Shown here: piece by piece, positions 9,058-17,441 of the stretch
How positions within the stretch are numbered: the stretch's first letter is position 1
How the letters are laid out: every line of letters starts with the position of its first letter
Source: Polyangia bacterium
Lineage (GTDB): Bacteria; Myxococcota_A; Polyangia; Fen-1088
Length of the DNA stretch: 64,000 bases
Assembly: GCA_036268875.1 (NCBI GenBank)
Contig: DATATI010000072.1
Location: 52,851-116,850, forward strand
Reading direction: 5' to 3'
Translations under genes and position numbers: made by a program
Notes under the pieces: model-generated
Database searches by the model: none
The model's input: only the letters and a program-made list of their open reading frames with translations
What the model was told of the DNA's origin: nothing

Positions 9058-9540
9058 CTAGACCCGCGGGCGGCCTTTTCGCAGCAGCACCTCGACCCGG
9101 CCGGGCTTGAGCAGATCCGGCAGAGCGCCCACCCGCACGAATCCCTGCCGACGGTAGAACCGGCGCGCTGCCTGATTGTCGCGATCGAATGAAACATACA
9201 GCCAGCGGCGCGACGCAAGGGCGCGCGCCTCGATGTGGGCCATGAGCGCGCGCCCCACCCCGCGCCCGGCGGCCGACGAACGCACCGCCAAAAGCGCGAT
9301 GAACGACCCCAGCAGAAAATTGCCCTGCACGACGACGATCCCTTGCACCGGGCCGCGCATCCTTGCCCGCGCCAGCCAGATCTCGTCGCTGTTCTGCGAG
9401 GCTACCCGCGCCAGCCAGCGGCCCAGCGCCGGCGCGCGATAGCCAAGGCCGCGCCAGGGATCCATCGCCGCGATCCAGCCGGCCTGCGCGCGGGCCACCG
9501 GGGCGCGGGCGCGGGCGACGAGCGGCGGGCGATCAGTCAC
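9058..9540 (-). CDS. GNAT-family N-acetyltransferase
   Basis: The domain contains the acetyl-CoA-binding signature RSSAAGRGVGRALMAHIEARA (R/Q-x-x-G-x-G/A type), then VSFDRDNQAARRFYRRQGFVRVG, the usual strand-helix end of the GNAT fold. I chose GTG 9540, which overlaps the upstream deacetylase stop (GTGACTGA), because an ATG at 9558 lies inside that gene and ATG 9465 would cut into the first beta strand (QAGWIAAMDPWRGLGY). Length 160 residues, normal for a GNAT. Likely co-transcribed with the deacetylase and rimI. The substrate cannot be predicted. Confidence 0.82.
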   Translation of the reverse strand: MTDRPPLVARARAPVARAQAGWIAAMDPWRGLGYRAPALGRWLARVASQNSDEIWLARARMRGPVQGIVVVQGNFLLGSFIALLAVRSSAAGRGVGRALMAHIEARALASRRWLYVSFDRDNQAARRFYRRQGFVRVGALPDLLKPGRVEVLLRKGRPRV

Positions 9541-10318
9541 CGGCCAAGCTGGTGCCATCCATCGACAGCGGCATCGGATCGTCGGGACCAAGCTCCGGCG
9601 CCACCGCCGGCGGCGGGGCCGCCAAAAGCTCGGACAGATGCACGAAGCGCAGGCCGCGCGCACGCAGCTCGCGCAAGATTCCCGGCAGCGCTTCGGCGGT
9701 GCGACGGGCGCGGCCGTTGATGTGGAAGATGACGATCGATCCGGGCTTGGTCTTGCGCAAGACGGTGCGGGTCATCTCCTCCGCCGTCACGGTGGCGCTG
9801 GGATCCCCGGACACCACGTCCCACAACACCGCCGGCAGCTTGCGATCCTGCAGCACGCCCAGCACGCGCGCGCTCCATTCGCCGAAGGGAGGGCGAAAGG
9901 CCACGCTCTTTTTTCCGTAACGCAACAGCGCCGCTTCCGTCTGATCGATCTCCTCGCCGATGCGGGCGGCGTTCAGGCGGCGCATGTGCGGGTGGTCGTA
10001 CGAGTGATCGCCGAACTCGATCAGCGCCTCGGCGGCCAGCGCATCCATGGCCTCGGGATGCGTCTCCACCCAGCGGCCCGAAACGAAGATCGTGGCCGGC
10101 ACGTTCTCGGCGCGCAGCAGATCGAAGATGGCCTGATCGAAGCCATTGTCCTGCGTGCGCGTGGCGCACGCGTCAAACGTGATCGCCACCGTCGGCTGAT
10201 CGGTCGCCACGTGGGTGATGGGCGCGCGCAGGGCGTGGGCCGGCGGCAAGGGCCGAGCCGCCGGATCGATCGCCAATTGCGTGACGAAGGCGATCCCGAA
10301 AGAAATGGTTAGGGACAT
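9533..10318 (-). CDS. Polysaccharide deacetylase (NodB domain, CE4)
   Basis: The ORF is open much further upstream, but ATG 10318 gives a clean short signal-like start (MSLTISFGIAFVTQLAIDP) and avoids the rimI gene. NodB motifs: motif 1 ITFDAC (Asp base and metal region), motif 2 HSYDHPHM (metal-binding HS-x-x-H), motif 3 FRPPFGEW, and a late IVIFHINGR segment supplying the second catalytic His. Such enzymes remove acetyl groups from peptidoglycan or other N-acetylated glycans outside the cytoplasm. Six bases separate it from rimI upstream, suggesting one operon. Confidence 0.88.
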   Translation of the reverse strand: MSLTISFGIAFVTQLAIDPAARPLPPAHALRAPITHVATDQPTVAITFDACATRTQDNGFDQAIFDLLRAENVPATIFVSGRWVETHPEAMDALAAEALIEFGDHSYDHPHMRRLNAARIGEEIDQTEAALLRYGKKSVAFRPPFGEWSARVLGVLQDRKLPAVLWDVVSGDPSATVTAEEMTRTVLRKTKPGSIVIFHINGRARRTAEALPGILRELRARGLRFVHLSELLAAPPPAVAPELGPDDPMPLSMDGTSLAGD

Positions 10319-10323
10319 GCGAG

Positions 10324-10794
10324 CTAGCCCAAGTCCAGAAGCATGACGATCGCATCTTCCTGGTCCTCTGCATAGTAGTTCGGGCGCACGCCGATGGCGC
10401 GGAAGGCAAATCGCCGGTAAAGCCGCAGCGCCGCGCCGTTCGAACGGCGCACCTCCAGGGTCACGTACCGACACAGCTCGCGACGCGCAAAGTCGATCAT
10501 GTGCGCCATCATCCGCGAAGCGTGGCCGGCGCGGCGGGCCTGCGGATGCGTGGCCAGGTTCAGCACGTGCACCTCGTCGGCCACCAGCCAGTAGTTGGCG
10601 AAGCCGACCACGTCGCCGCTCTGCACCTCGCGTACGATGTCGACGTGCGCCCAGTCGCGCGTCAGCTCCTCGAGGAAAACCTGGCGCGACCACGGAGAAC
10701 GGAACGACACCCGTTCGATCTCCATCACCGCGTCGAGATCGGCCGCCTTCATCGGCTCGATCAGAAACGGCTGGGGGGCCTTGTTCAGCGCCAT
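10324..10794 (-). CDS. rimI: Ribosomal-protein-alanine N-acetyltransferase RimI
   Basis: 156-residue GNAT protein with the RimI pattern: opening IEPMKAADLDAVMEIERVSFRSPWS, acetyl-CoA loop HPQARRAGHASRMMAHMI, and C-terminal RLYRRFAFRAIGVRPNYY..EDAIVM. RimI acetylates the N-terminal alanine of ribosomal protein S18, and homologues can act more broadly. The phrase FRSPWS and the RPNYY ending are characteristic. Upstream of the deacetylase and downstream of engB on the same strand (30 bases). Confidence 0.9.
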   Translation of the reverse strand: MALNKAPQPFLIEPMKAADLDAVMEIERVSFRSPWSRQVFLEELTRDWAHVDIVREVQSGDVVGFANYWLVADEVHVLNLATHPQARRAGHASRMMAHMIDFARRELCRYVTLEVRRSNGAALRLYRRFAFRAIGVRPNYYAEDQEDAIVMLLDLG

Positions 10795-10824
10795 GACAAC
10801 TCTAGAGCTCGGGCGGCGCCGACG

Positions 10825-11532
10825 TTATTCGGGGCCGTCCTCCGCCGCAACTTTGGCGGCGGGGACAGACGACGACGCCGCCGCGTGGGCGCGCGCCGCG
10901 GCCAGGATGGCCGCCCACAGACGCCCGACGTTTTCTCCCGAATCGGCCGACACCAGCAGCGGCGCCGCCCGCCCGGGCGCCGGCGCGCCGAACCACTCGC
11001 GGCAGCGGGTGCGCAAGGCCTGCTGCTCGCGGGCGTTCAGCTTGTCGACCTTGGTGAAGACCACCTGTGCCGGCACGCGCTCGGTGCCCAGCCAGTCGTA
11101 AAGCTGCCGCTCCTCGTCTTCGATCCCGCGGCGCGCGTCCATCAGGATCACGAACAGCGCCAGCGTCGGGCGCGCGCGGGTATAGCCTTCGATCAGCGGC
11201 TGCCACGACTGCCGCTCGGTGCGCGACACCTGCGCGTATCCATAGCCAGGCAAATCGGCCAGACGCAGCCGCTCAACCGCGGGCGCGGCCCCTCGGCCAA
11301 GGCGCAGATCAAAAAAGACGATCCCGCGCGTGCGGCCGGGCGTCTTCGAGGTGCGCGCCAGGCCCCGCCGCCCCGCCAGCCGGTTCAGCAGCGTCGACTT
11401 GCCGACGTTCGAGCGCCCGGCGATCGCCACCTCGGGCGGACCGGGCGGCGGCAGACCGCGCACGTCGCGCGCTTCGGCGATGAAGGCCGCCTCCAGCACG
11501 GTCGGGACCGCCTCTGCGCTCTCGGGGGGCAC
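10825..11532 (-). CDS. engB: Ribosome-biogenesis GTP-binding protein EngB (YsxC/YihA)
   Basis: The frame is open to 11886, but the upstream part is antisense to coaE; GTG 11532 gives the normal length (235 residues). G motifs: G1 GRSNVGKS, G2 TSKTPGRTRG, G3 DLPGYGYA, G4 TKVDK, G5-like LLVSADSGENV. EngB is a TRAFAC-class GTPase needed for large-subunit ribosome assembly. The short C-terminal Ala-rich tail is not part of the core. Divergent from coaE, with only 22 bases between the two start codons. Confidence 0.93.
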   Translation of the reverse strand: MPPESAEAVPTVLEAAFIAEARDVRGLPPPGPPEVAIAGRSNVGKSTLLNRLAGRRGLARTSKTPGRTRGIVFFDLRLGRGAAPAVERLRLADLPGYGYAQVSRTERQSWQPLIEGYTRARPTLALFVILMDARRGIEDEERQLYDWLGTERVPAQVVFTKVDKLNAREQQALRTRCREWFGAPAPGRAAPLLVSADSGENVGRLWAAILAAARAHAAASSSVPAAKVAAEDGPE

Positions 11533-11554
11533 GGCTTTAGGGTAGCATCGTTGC

Positions 11555-12157
11555 GTGCGAAGGCCGTTAAAGCTGATCGGGCTGACCGGCGGAATCGGCT
11601 CCGGAAAGTCGACGGTGGCGGGCCTCATCGGCGCGCGCGGCGTGCCGGTGATCGACGCCGACGGCCTGGCGCGCGAGGTGGTGGCGCCCGGCCAACCGGC
11701 GTTGGCCGACATCGCCGCCGCCTGGCCCCAGATGATCGCCGCCGACGGCACACTGGACCGCAAGCGCCTGGGCGCGCTGGTGTTCGCCGATCCGGTGGCG
11801 CGCCACCAGCTGGAGGCGATCACCCACCCGCGCATCAAGGCCCTGGCCGCCGCGCGCATCGAGGCGCTGGCCCAGCAAGGACACAAGCTGGCGTTCTACG
11901 AAGCGTCGCTGCTGGTCGAAAGCGGGCAGTACCGCGACTACGACGGCCTGGTGGTGGTGCGCGCCTCCGTCGAGAACCAGCTTCGCCGCGCCAGGGCCCG
12001 TGACGGCTTCACGGAAGTGGAAGCCGGCGCCCGCATCGCCGCCCAGCTGCCGCTGGAAGAAAAGCTGCGTTTCGCCACCGCGGTGATCGACAACGACGGC
12101 GATCCGGACGCCACGCGCGCGCAGGTGAACGCGCTGGTGGATCAACTTCTCCGTTGA
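11555..12157 (+). CDS. coaE: Dephospho-CoA kinase
   Basis: GTG start at 11555. P-loop LTGGIGSGKSTVAG at residues 9-22, then VIDADGLAREVV, a hallmark of CoaE, and LARRARARDGFTEVEAGARI-type lid and LID-loop residues. Catalyses the last step of coenzyme A synthesis, phosphorylating the 3'-OH of dephospho-CoA with ATP. Length 200 residues, typical. Divergent from engB and followed after 54 bases by the outer-membrane-like protein gene. Confidence 0.94.
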   Translation: MRRPLKLIGLTGGIGSGKSTVAGLIGARGVPVIDADGLAREVVAPGQPALADIAAAWPQMIAADGTLDRKRLGALVFADPVARHQLEAITHPRIKALAAARIEALAQQGHKLAFYEASLLVESGQYRDYDGLVVVRASVENQLRRARARDGFTEVEAGARIAAQLPLEEKLRFATAVIDNDGDPDATRAQVNALVDQLLR

Positions 12158-12211
12158 CGGAACGGGCCGGCGCGCGCACAAAAGGGTTTGGCACTTTGCT
12201 GGAGGCGCGGA

Positions 12212-13234
12212 ATGAGGATGAAACACTGGATCCTGTCCCTGGCCGTTTCCTTGGGCTTACTGACCGGCGCCGGGCGAACGCACGCGGCCCCCACCGACGC
12301 GATCGGGGTTAAGATTCGCTCCAGCGCCGACTGCCCATCGTCGACGGCGGTGACGGCGGCGCTGGTGGGACTGATGCCACCGCCGAACGCCGACGCGCTA
12401 GCGGCTGACATCGCCGACGTGCGCCTCGACGCTGGTGCGGCGGTGGTTCGCTTGCGGACCAGCGACGGCGCATTCGTGGCGGAAAAACGCCTGCCGACGG
12501 GTTTGTCGTGCAGCGAGCGCGCCGACGCGGTGGCGGTCATCCTGGCGGCCTGGGAGGTACGTTTGCAAAGTGGTGCCCGCACGTCGCTGCCGCTGCCGCC
12601 CGACGATTCGCCGGCGCCCGGCCCGCGCGCTGTCTCCGCCATCGCTCCGCCACCGTCCGCGGCGCCGCCGGTGCCTGCGACGGATCTGGCCACCGCCCCG
12701 CCGGCGGAGAATCCGGTTTCTTCGCCGCCTTGGCAGTTCAGTCTGGGCGCAGGAGCCTTCGGTTCGTTCGCAGGCAGCGACCTGCGCGGCGGCACGACCA
12801 TCGAGGCGACCGCCGGCCGACCCGCGTCGCCGTACGCCATCGGGGTCAGCGGTTTTTGGGTCGGTGACCATCAAGCCGACTTGAGCAATGGCCAGGGCGC
12901 GTGGTGGCGGATGGGCGCCACCGTCGACGGGCGCCGCACCTTCCGGACCGACGCCACCGACCTGGAGGCGCGCCTGGCGATCGCGCTGGCCCGGCTGGAG
13001 GTGGAAGGAAAATCCTTTCCCAGCACAGGCACCGATGTCCTGGTCGATCCGGGTCTGATCGGCGGCCTGCGCCTGATATCGCAGAACAAGACGCTGCGCC
13101 CGTGGCTGGACTTGGGTCTGGCCTACTGGCCACGCACCCACGCGCTCGCGGTGTCGGGCACCGATCGCTCGATCGACCTTCCGCATTTCGAGCTGATGCT
13201 GGGCGTGGGCCTGTCGTTCGGCCGGCGAGGCTGA
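12212..13234 (+). CDS. Exported outer-membrane-like protein of a sigma-factor module
   Basis: ATG 12212 sits 8 bases behind a GGAGG and gives a signal peptide (MKHWILSLAVSLGLLTGAGRTHA). Residues 30-125 contain a conserved Cys pair (SSADCPS, GLSCSERA) and repeated RLRTSDGAFVAEKRLP-like strands. A Pro/Ala linker is followed, from about residue 165, by alternating-hydrophobicity beta strands ending PHFELMLGVGLSFGRRG, as in small outer-membrane barrels. Proteins of this shape commonly precede ECF sigma and FecR genes in myxobacteria (knowledge of gene context). Function unknown. Its stop is 8 bases before the sigma GTG. Confidence 0.7.
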   Translation: MRMKHWILSLAVSLGLLTGAGRTHAAPTDAIGVKIRSSADCPSSTAVTAALVGLMPPPNADALAADIADVRLDAGAAVVRLRTSDGAFVAEKRLPTGLSCSERADAVAVILAAWEVRLQSGARTSLPLPPDDSPAPGPRAVSAIAPPPSAAPPVPATDLATAPPAENPVSSPPWQFSLGAGAFGSFAGSDLRGGTTIEATAGRPASPYAIGVSGFWVGDHQADLSNGQGAWWRMGATVDGRRTFRTDATDLEARLAIALARLEVEGKSFPSTGTDVLVDPGLIGGLRLISQNKTLRPWLDLGLAYWPRTHALAVSGTDRSIDLPHFELMLGVGLSFGRRG

Positions 13235-13242
13235 AACGTTTT

Positions 13243-13860
13243 GTGCCCACCGGACATGAGAAGCATGGGGATCCTTTGCGCGGCCGCGTTTTACAGTTTT
13301 CTGCCGACGCCGAACCGGACGGCGATCGCCTAGACATCGCGTCGCTGTACCGCCAGCACGCACGCACGGTGGCGCGCTGGGCAGGGCGATTGGGCGGCCA
13401 TGGCATCGACGTCGAGGACGTGGTGCAGGAGGTTTTTTTGATCGCCAAGCAACGCCTGCGGCGATTCGACGGGCCCACCCAGGTGAACGCGTGGTTGTTC
13501 CGCGCCACTGAAAAAATCGTCCAGGCCGCGCGGCGCAAGCAGCGACGACGGCACTGGCTGTCGCGCTCGGCCGAGAACCCGCCACCAGGGATGAGCGCCC
13601 CCCACCCCGATCCCGGAGATGCCTTGCAATGCCAGCGCGACGCCGCCTGCGTTTACCGCGTGCTGGATCGCCTCAACGAAAAACAGCGGAGGGTGCTGAT
13701 CTTGTTCGAGTGGGAAGGTCTGTCCACGCAGGAGATCGCCAGCCTGACCGGCGTGCAGCAAACCACCGTACGCGTCTGGCTGTTTCGCGCCCGGGCGCGT
13801 TTTCTGCGGGAACACGCCGCCCTAACCGGCAGCGGCGACACTTCCCGGGAGGAGACCTGA
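13243..13860 (+). CDS. ECF-type RNA polymerase sigma factor
   Basis: The start is uncertain: GTG 13243 is chosen because it follows the previous stop (13234) closely; TTG 13276 is an alternative. Sigma region 2 (LYRQHARTVARWAGRLGGHGIDVEDVVQEVFLI, then VNAWLFRATEKIVQAARR) and region 4 (VLDRLNEKQRRVLILFEWEGLSTQEIASLTGVQQTTVRVWLFRARARFL) are both complete, with about 45 residues between. Directs RNA polymerase to a dedicated promoter set. One base separates it from the FecR-type gene, which most likely modulates it. Confidence 0.9.
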   Translation: MPTGHEKHGDPLRGRVLQFSADAEPDGDRLDIASLYRQHARTVARWAGRLGGHGIDVEDVVQEVFLIAKQRLRRFDGPTQVNAWLFRATEKIVQAARRKQRRRHWLSRSAENPPPGMSAPHPDPGDALQCQRDAACVYRVLDRLNEKQRRVLILFEWEGLSTQEIASLTGVQQTTVRVWLFRARARFLREHAALTGSGDTSREET

Positions 13861-13861
13861 C

Positions 13862-15180
13862 ATGCGAACGCCCGAGCGCGATCCTCCCCGTTGGTCCGGT
13901 TCACCTGCTGGCATGGCTGGACCTGGCGACAACAGCGCGGCCGTCAGCGAGGCCTTCCGCCGCGAGGCGCCCGCGGACCTGAGCGACGCGGCGCTGGCGC
14001 GCATCGGGCGCGCGGTTTTCGCAGGGCGACAGCCGGTGCGCCGTCCGTGGTTCGTGTTGCGGGCGGCGGTCGTCACGACTGTGATGCTGGTTGGCACCGG
14101 CGGCGTGGTGACCGCGGCGCGCTTGATGTGGCGTCCGGGGCGCCCGCGCGAAACCCAAAATTTGATGGTGGCCGCGCACAACAGCGTCACCGTCAACGGC
14201 CATCACCGACGCCGGCTGACGCTGGTGGGCCCGGCCACGCTGGCGCTGGATCCGGGCGCCCGCGTCGGCGGTGCCGACGTCGCGCTTGAAAACGGCATGT
14301 TGACCGTCGAGGCCGGTGGAGAATCACTGTCGGTGAGCGCGGGCGCCGTGACCGTCACCGTTCCGGCCGATGCATCGGGCGAGATCCGCGCCGCCTCCGA
14401 CGGCGCGCCAGCGGTGCGCGCGCTGTCGGGCGAGCTGCACCTGCACCACGAAAACGGCGCTGACGTGACGGTATCGCCGGAGAGCCACGCCGAATTGACA
14501 GCGACGAAACCACCGGCCGTGCCTGCGCCGGCCCTGGCCAACGCCATCGGCGCGACGACGACCGCCCGGCCGGCCGGCGCGCCCGCGATCGCACCGCTGC
14601 CACAAGATGAAACGCGTGCTCGCCCCAAGCCAACGCCGGTTCTCGCCGCGGCGACGCCCATCTTCAAGCCGGCGCCGCCGGCCGAACCACGCCCCGGCGC
14701 CAGCGAGGCGACCCTGCTGGCCACTGTGTTCCGCAAGCTGCGCAGCGAAAAAGATGCGGTCAGCGCCTTGGCAGCGCTGGACAACTATGATCGGGCCTAT
14801 CCAGCCGGCTGGCTGCGCGGCGAAGCGACGGTGGCGCGTGCCGAGGCGTTGCTGGCGCTGGGACGATCGGCCGAGGCGCTGCCGTTTTTAGAAAGTGCCG
14901 GCGGTGCCGGCGGGACCCTGACCCGCAACATGCGCGTCACCCGCGGCGAACTTTTCGCCAAGGCCGATCGCTGCGACCGCGCCGGCGAAGATTTCAGCGA
15001 GGTCTTGCTGGTCAATCAACCGACCCCCTGGCCGAGCGTGCGCTGTCCGGCCGCGCGGCGTGTGCGTGGCGCTCCGGGCACCCCGACGACGCCCGCCGCG
15101 ATCTGCGCCGTTATCTGGGGCTGTTTCCCGAAGGCGCGCGCGCCGACGAAGCCCGGCGGCTGTTGTCGGGACACAAGTGA
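13862..15180 (+). pseudogene. FecR-type anti-sigma/TPR protein, frameshifted near its 3' end
   Basis: Frame 1 gives a cytoplasmic N-terminus (residues 1-60), one transmembrane helix (about 63-85), a FecR-like beta domain (about 100-220: RRLTLVGPATLAL, ENGMLTVEAGG, VRALSGELHLHHENG), a Pro/Ala linker and TPR helices from 280. At 15003-15028 the sense frame switches: after DFSEVL the protein-like continuation (GQSTDPLAERALSGRAACAW to LFPEGARADEARRLLSGHK) is in another frame and stops at 15180. Adding one base (a G near 15006-15009 or a C in the C5 run at 15024-15028) restores a 439-residue protein. In the given sequence frame 1 instead runs on into the next gene. It may be an assembly error rather than a mutation. 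Confidence 0.85.
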
Positions 15181-15235
15181 TCGGAGTGAAACGTTGCCGC
15201 CCGATCTGACATGGAAGAGACGGAGGCCCGGCGCG

Positions 15236-16162
15236 ATGAAAAACTTGGCGACGATCGTCCTTTCGGCGGCTTTGCTGACCGCCGGATGCAGCAGCGCTTC
15301 GTTGGTCGGCCGCGAATACCCGCCGGGGAAAACGCCTCCCGACGACGCCGCGGCCGACAGCGGCTCACCGACGGTCACGCCCGTTGGCAAGGGAGACGAC
15401 GCGTCCCAGCCACCGCCACCAGTCGACAGCGGTTCACCCGGCGCAACGGTCGACGCAGCCGCCGACGTGCCCCCGATCGTTCTTGGACCGCCCCCGGGCG
15501 TCGATCCGGCATTCACTATCCCCGACAGCCTGGTCGGCGAATGGACCGGCTATCTGGAGGCGTTTCAACTCGCCTCTGGATCAGACATCATCACGCTGCG
15601 TCTGATACGAACGGCCGGCCAAGCGGACCACATCGAAGTTGTTCTGGGCGTTGGTCCCGCGACCGGGCCCATCGGTCGTGATCCGTGGCCGGCTTCCCCC
15701 ACCATCGGTGCGCTGGGCCCGCGGCCGCTTTACGCTGAAGGATTTCCCTACACGGCCCATCAGGTCTCTTGGACGGGCAACCGACTGGTCTTCCACGTCT
15801 CCCTGAACGACGCCTGGCAAAACTGGTGCGCGGCGCGGAACAGCTATCCCCTGACCGGCTCGCCCCCCACCTATTCCTGCGTGAGCGACGCGGACTTCGG
15901 CCAAGCATCCGCCGACTGCGTGGTTCGAAGCAAGCTGGGCCAGACTGTGCCGGCCGGCTGTATAGGGGCGTGGGCTTGCCGTCAGGACTCGCTGTGCACG
16001 TGTGACGCCACCCATTGCGCCGCCACCTTCGCCCTCGACGGGACCGTCGACGTTACCTTCGACGCGCCGGTGACCGGCGCGCTCAACATCGGCTCTTACG
16101 CCGCCTTTCGCCTCAACCGCACCGCGGGCGCCACCGACGGCGGCGCGGCCGGCTCTCAGTAA
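15236..16162 (+). CDS. Secreted lipoprotein of the sigma/FecR module
   Basis: ATG 15236 follows a GGAGG 9 bases upstream and a 55-base gap after the intended FecR stop. Signal and lipobox IVLSAALLTAGC, then an Asp/Gly/Pro-rich linker to about residue 85. Residues 100-295 form a beta-rich domain opening IPDSLVGEWTGYLE with a pair of Cys-rich turns (NWCAARNS, YSCVSDAD, ACRQDSLCTCDATHC), a pattern I do not recognise as a named family. It happens to be in frame with the frameshifted upstream gene and would be fused to it in naive ORF calling. Convergent with, and overlapping by 7 bases, the REC-EAL gene. Likely surface lipoprotein, role unknown. Confidence 0.75.
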   Translation: MKNLATIVLSAALLTAGCSSASLVGREYPPGKTPPDDAAADSGSPTVTPVGKGDDASQPPPPVDSGSPGATVDAAADVPPIVLGPPPGVDPAFTIPDSLVGEWTGYLEAFQLASGSDIITLRLIRTAGQADHIEVVLGVGPATGPIGRDPWPASPTIGALGPRPLYAEGFPYTAHQVSWTGNRLVFHVSLNDAWQNWCAARNSYPLTGSPPTYSCVSDADFGQASADCVVRSKLGQTVPAGCIGAWACRQDSLCTCDATHCAATFALDGTVDVTFDAPVTGALNIGSYAAFRLNRTAGATDGGAAGSQ

Positions 16163-17361
16163 ACCGCTTCGGGATAACCGCGCCCGGGGCGGGCGAACAA
16201 ATATCCCTGGCAGAGATCGCCGCCGAGGCCCACCAGAGCGTCGCGTTCGCCAGCGGTCTCGATGCCCTCGCCGATGATCAGGATGCCTAGCTCCGAGCAC
16301 AGCGACACCACCGAGCCGACCAGGCGTTGCTTCATGGCCGAGCCTTCGATGCCGCGGATCAAGGACATGTCCACCTTGACCACGTCGGGTTCGAGCTGCG
16401 TGAAGCTGGAGAGGCCCGAATAGCCCGCGCCCAGATCGTCGAGGGCGATGCGATAGCCCAGGGTGCGCAGGCGGGCCATGCGCGCCGGCAGATCGGGGAT
16501 CGAATCCAGGGTGGCGCGCTCGGTGATCTCGAAGACGACTTGATCGGCGAACCGGCGCAGCGGAGCCGACTCTTCGTACAGCGCGCCGTCGGCCAGATCG
16601 GCCGGGTGCAGGTTGACGAACATGTGGCCGGGCGGTGGGGTGGTCTGCAGCGCGCGGGCGATCTCGACCCGGATGGCGCGGCCGAGTTCATTCAGGCGGC
16701 CCAGGCGTTCGGCGGCGTCGAAGAGATCCAGCGGATTGCGCAGGGTGGCCTCGTCGTTTCGCACCAGCGCTTCGTGGGCGAAGATGCGCCGCTGCGACCA
16801 GGAGACAATCGGCTGCTGCGCGACCCACATCGATTGCAGCGCGCTGGCGAACCGTTTGTCCAGACCGACGCGATCGACGCCGGCGCGCTGGTTGGCCTGG
16901 CTGACGGCCAGCGCCTGCCGGCGCGCGCGCGACACGCCGTGGGCGCGCGCGGCCAGGCCGACGGTGTCTTCCAGAACCTTGGTGGCGACGGGCTTCACCA
17001 GATAGCGAAAGGCGCCGTAGTCCAGTGCCCGCACCGCGCTCTCCAGCGCCGGGGCGTTGGTCAGCAAGATCACCGGCAGATCCTCGTCGCGCTCGCGCAC
17101 CGACGCCAGCAGCATCAGGCCGTCGATCTCGGGCAAAGCCACGTCGCTGACGATGACGTCGAAGGCTTCGTTCTGCATCAGGCGCTCGGCGGCGCGGCTG
17201 TGGTTGGCCACCGCCACGTCGTAGCCGGCGGCGGCGAGCTGCCGCGCGTACGCCCGGGTGGCCAGCGGATCGTCGTCGACGACCAGCACATGCCCGCGAA
17301 TGACGGTCTGAACGCTCAGATCACCAGCCTCGGCAGCCTCCGCGACGCGGTTCGAAGCCAT
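16156..17361 (-). CDS. REC-EAL protein: response regulator with c-di-GMP phosphodiesterase domain
   Basis: ATG 17361 chosen; the frame is open to 17433, but the first residues look non-conserved. REC domain about residues 20-140 with acidic VVDDDP, phospho-acceptor in IVSDVALPEIDG, T in LLTNA, K in LVKPV. EAL domain about 175-400 keeps the catalytic set: HEALVR (EAL), FVNLHP, FEITERA, DDLGAGYSG, VVKVDMSLI, GEGIET and a late CQGYLFARP. So it should be an active, phosphorylation-controlled cyclic-di-GMP phosphodiesterase. It follows argG on the same strand with an 80-base gap, which could place it in the arginine transcript. Confidence 0.9.
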   Translation of the reverse strand: MASNRVAEAAEAGDLSVQTVIRGHVLVVDDDPLATRAYARQLAAAGYDVAVANHSRAAERLMQNEAFDVIVSDVALPEIDGLMLLASVRERDEDLPVILLTNAPALESAVRALDYGAFRYLVKPVATKVLEDTVGLAARAHGVSRARRQALAVSQANQRAGVDRVGLDKRFASALQSMWVAQQPIVSWSQRRIFAHEALVRNDEATLRNPLDLFDAAERLGRLNELGRAIRVEIARALQTTPPPGHMFVNLHPADLADGALYEESAPLRRFADQVVFEITERATLDSIPDLPARMARLRTLGYRIALDDLGAGYSGLSSFTQLEPDVVKVDMSLIRGIEGSAMKQRLVGSVVSLCSELGILIIGEGIETAGERDALVGLGGDLCQGYLFARPGRGYPEAVY

Positions 17362-17441
17362 CCGACCCTGCATCGGCCGACGGGTGGGCCAACTTGAGCC
17401 GGACCCCGAAATGGGGCCCAGCCCAATGGGCAAAGGTGGTC

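Noticed and set aside
13862..16162. Reading the 766-residue ORF as one real fusion protein
   Set aside because: The middle (residues about 385-455) is not protein-like, a better continuation exists in another frame to 15180, and the second half starts with its own RBS and lipoprotein signal.
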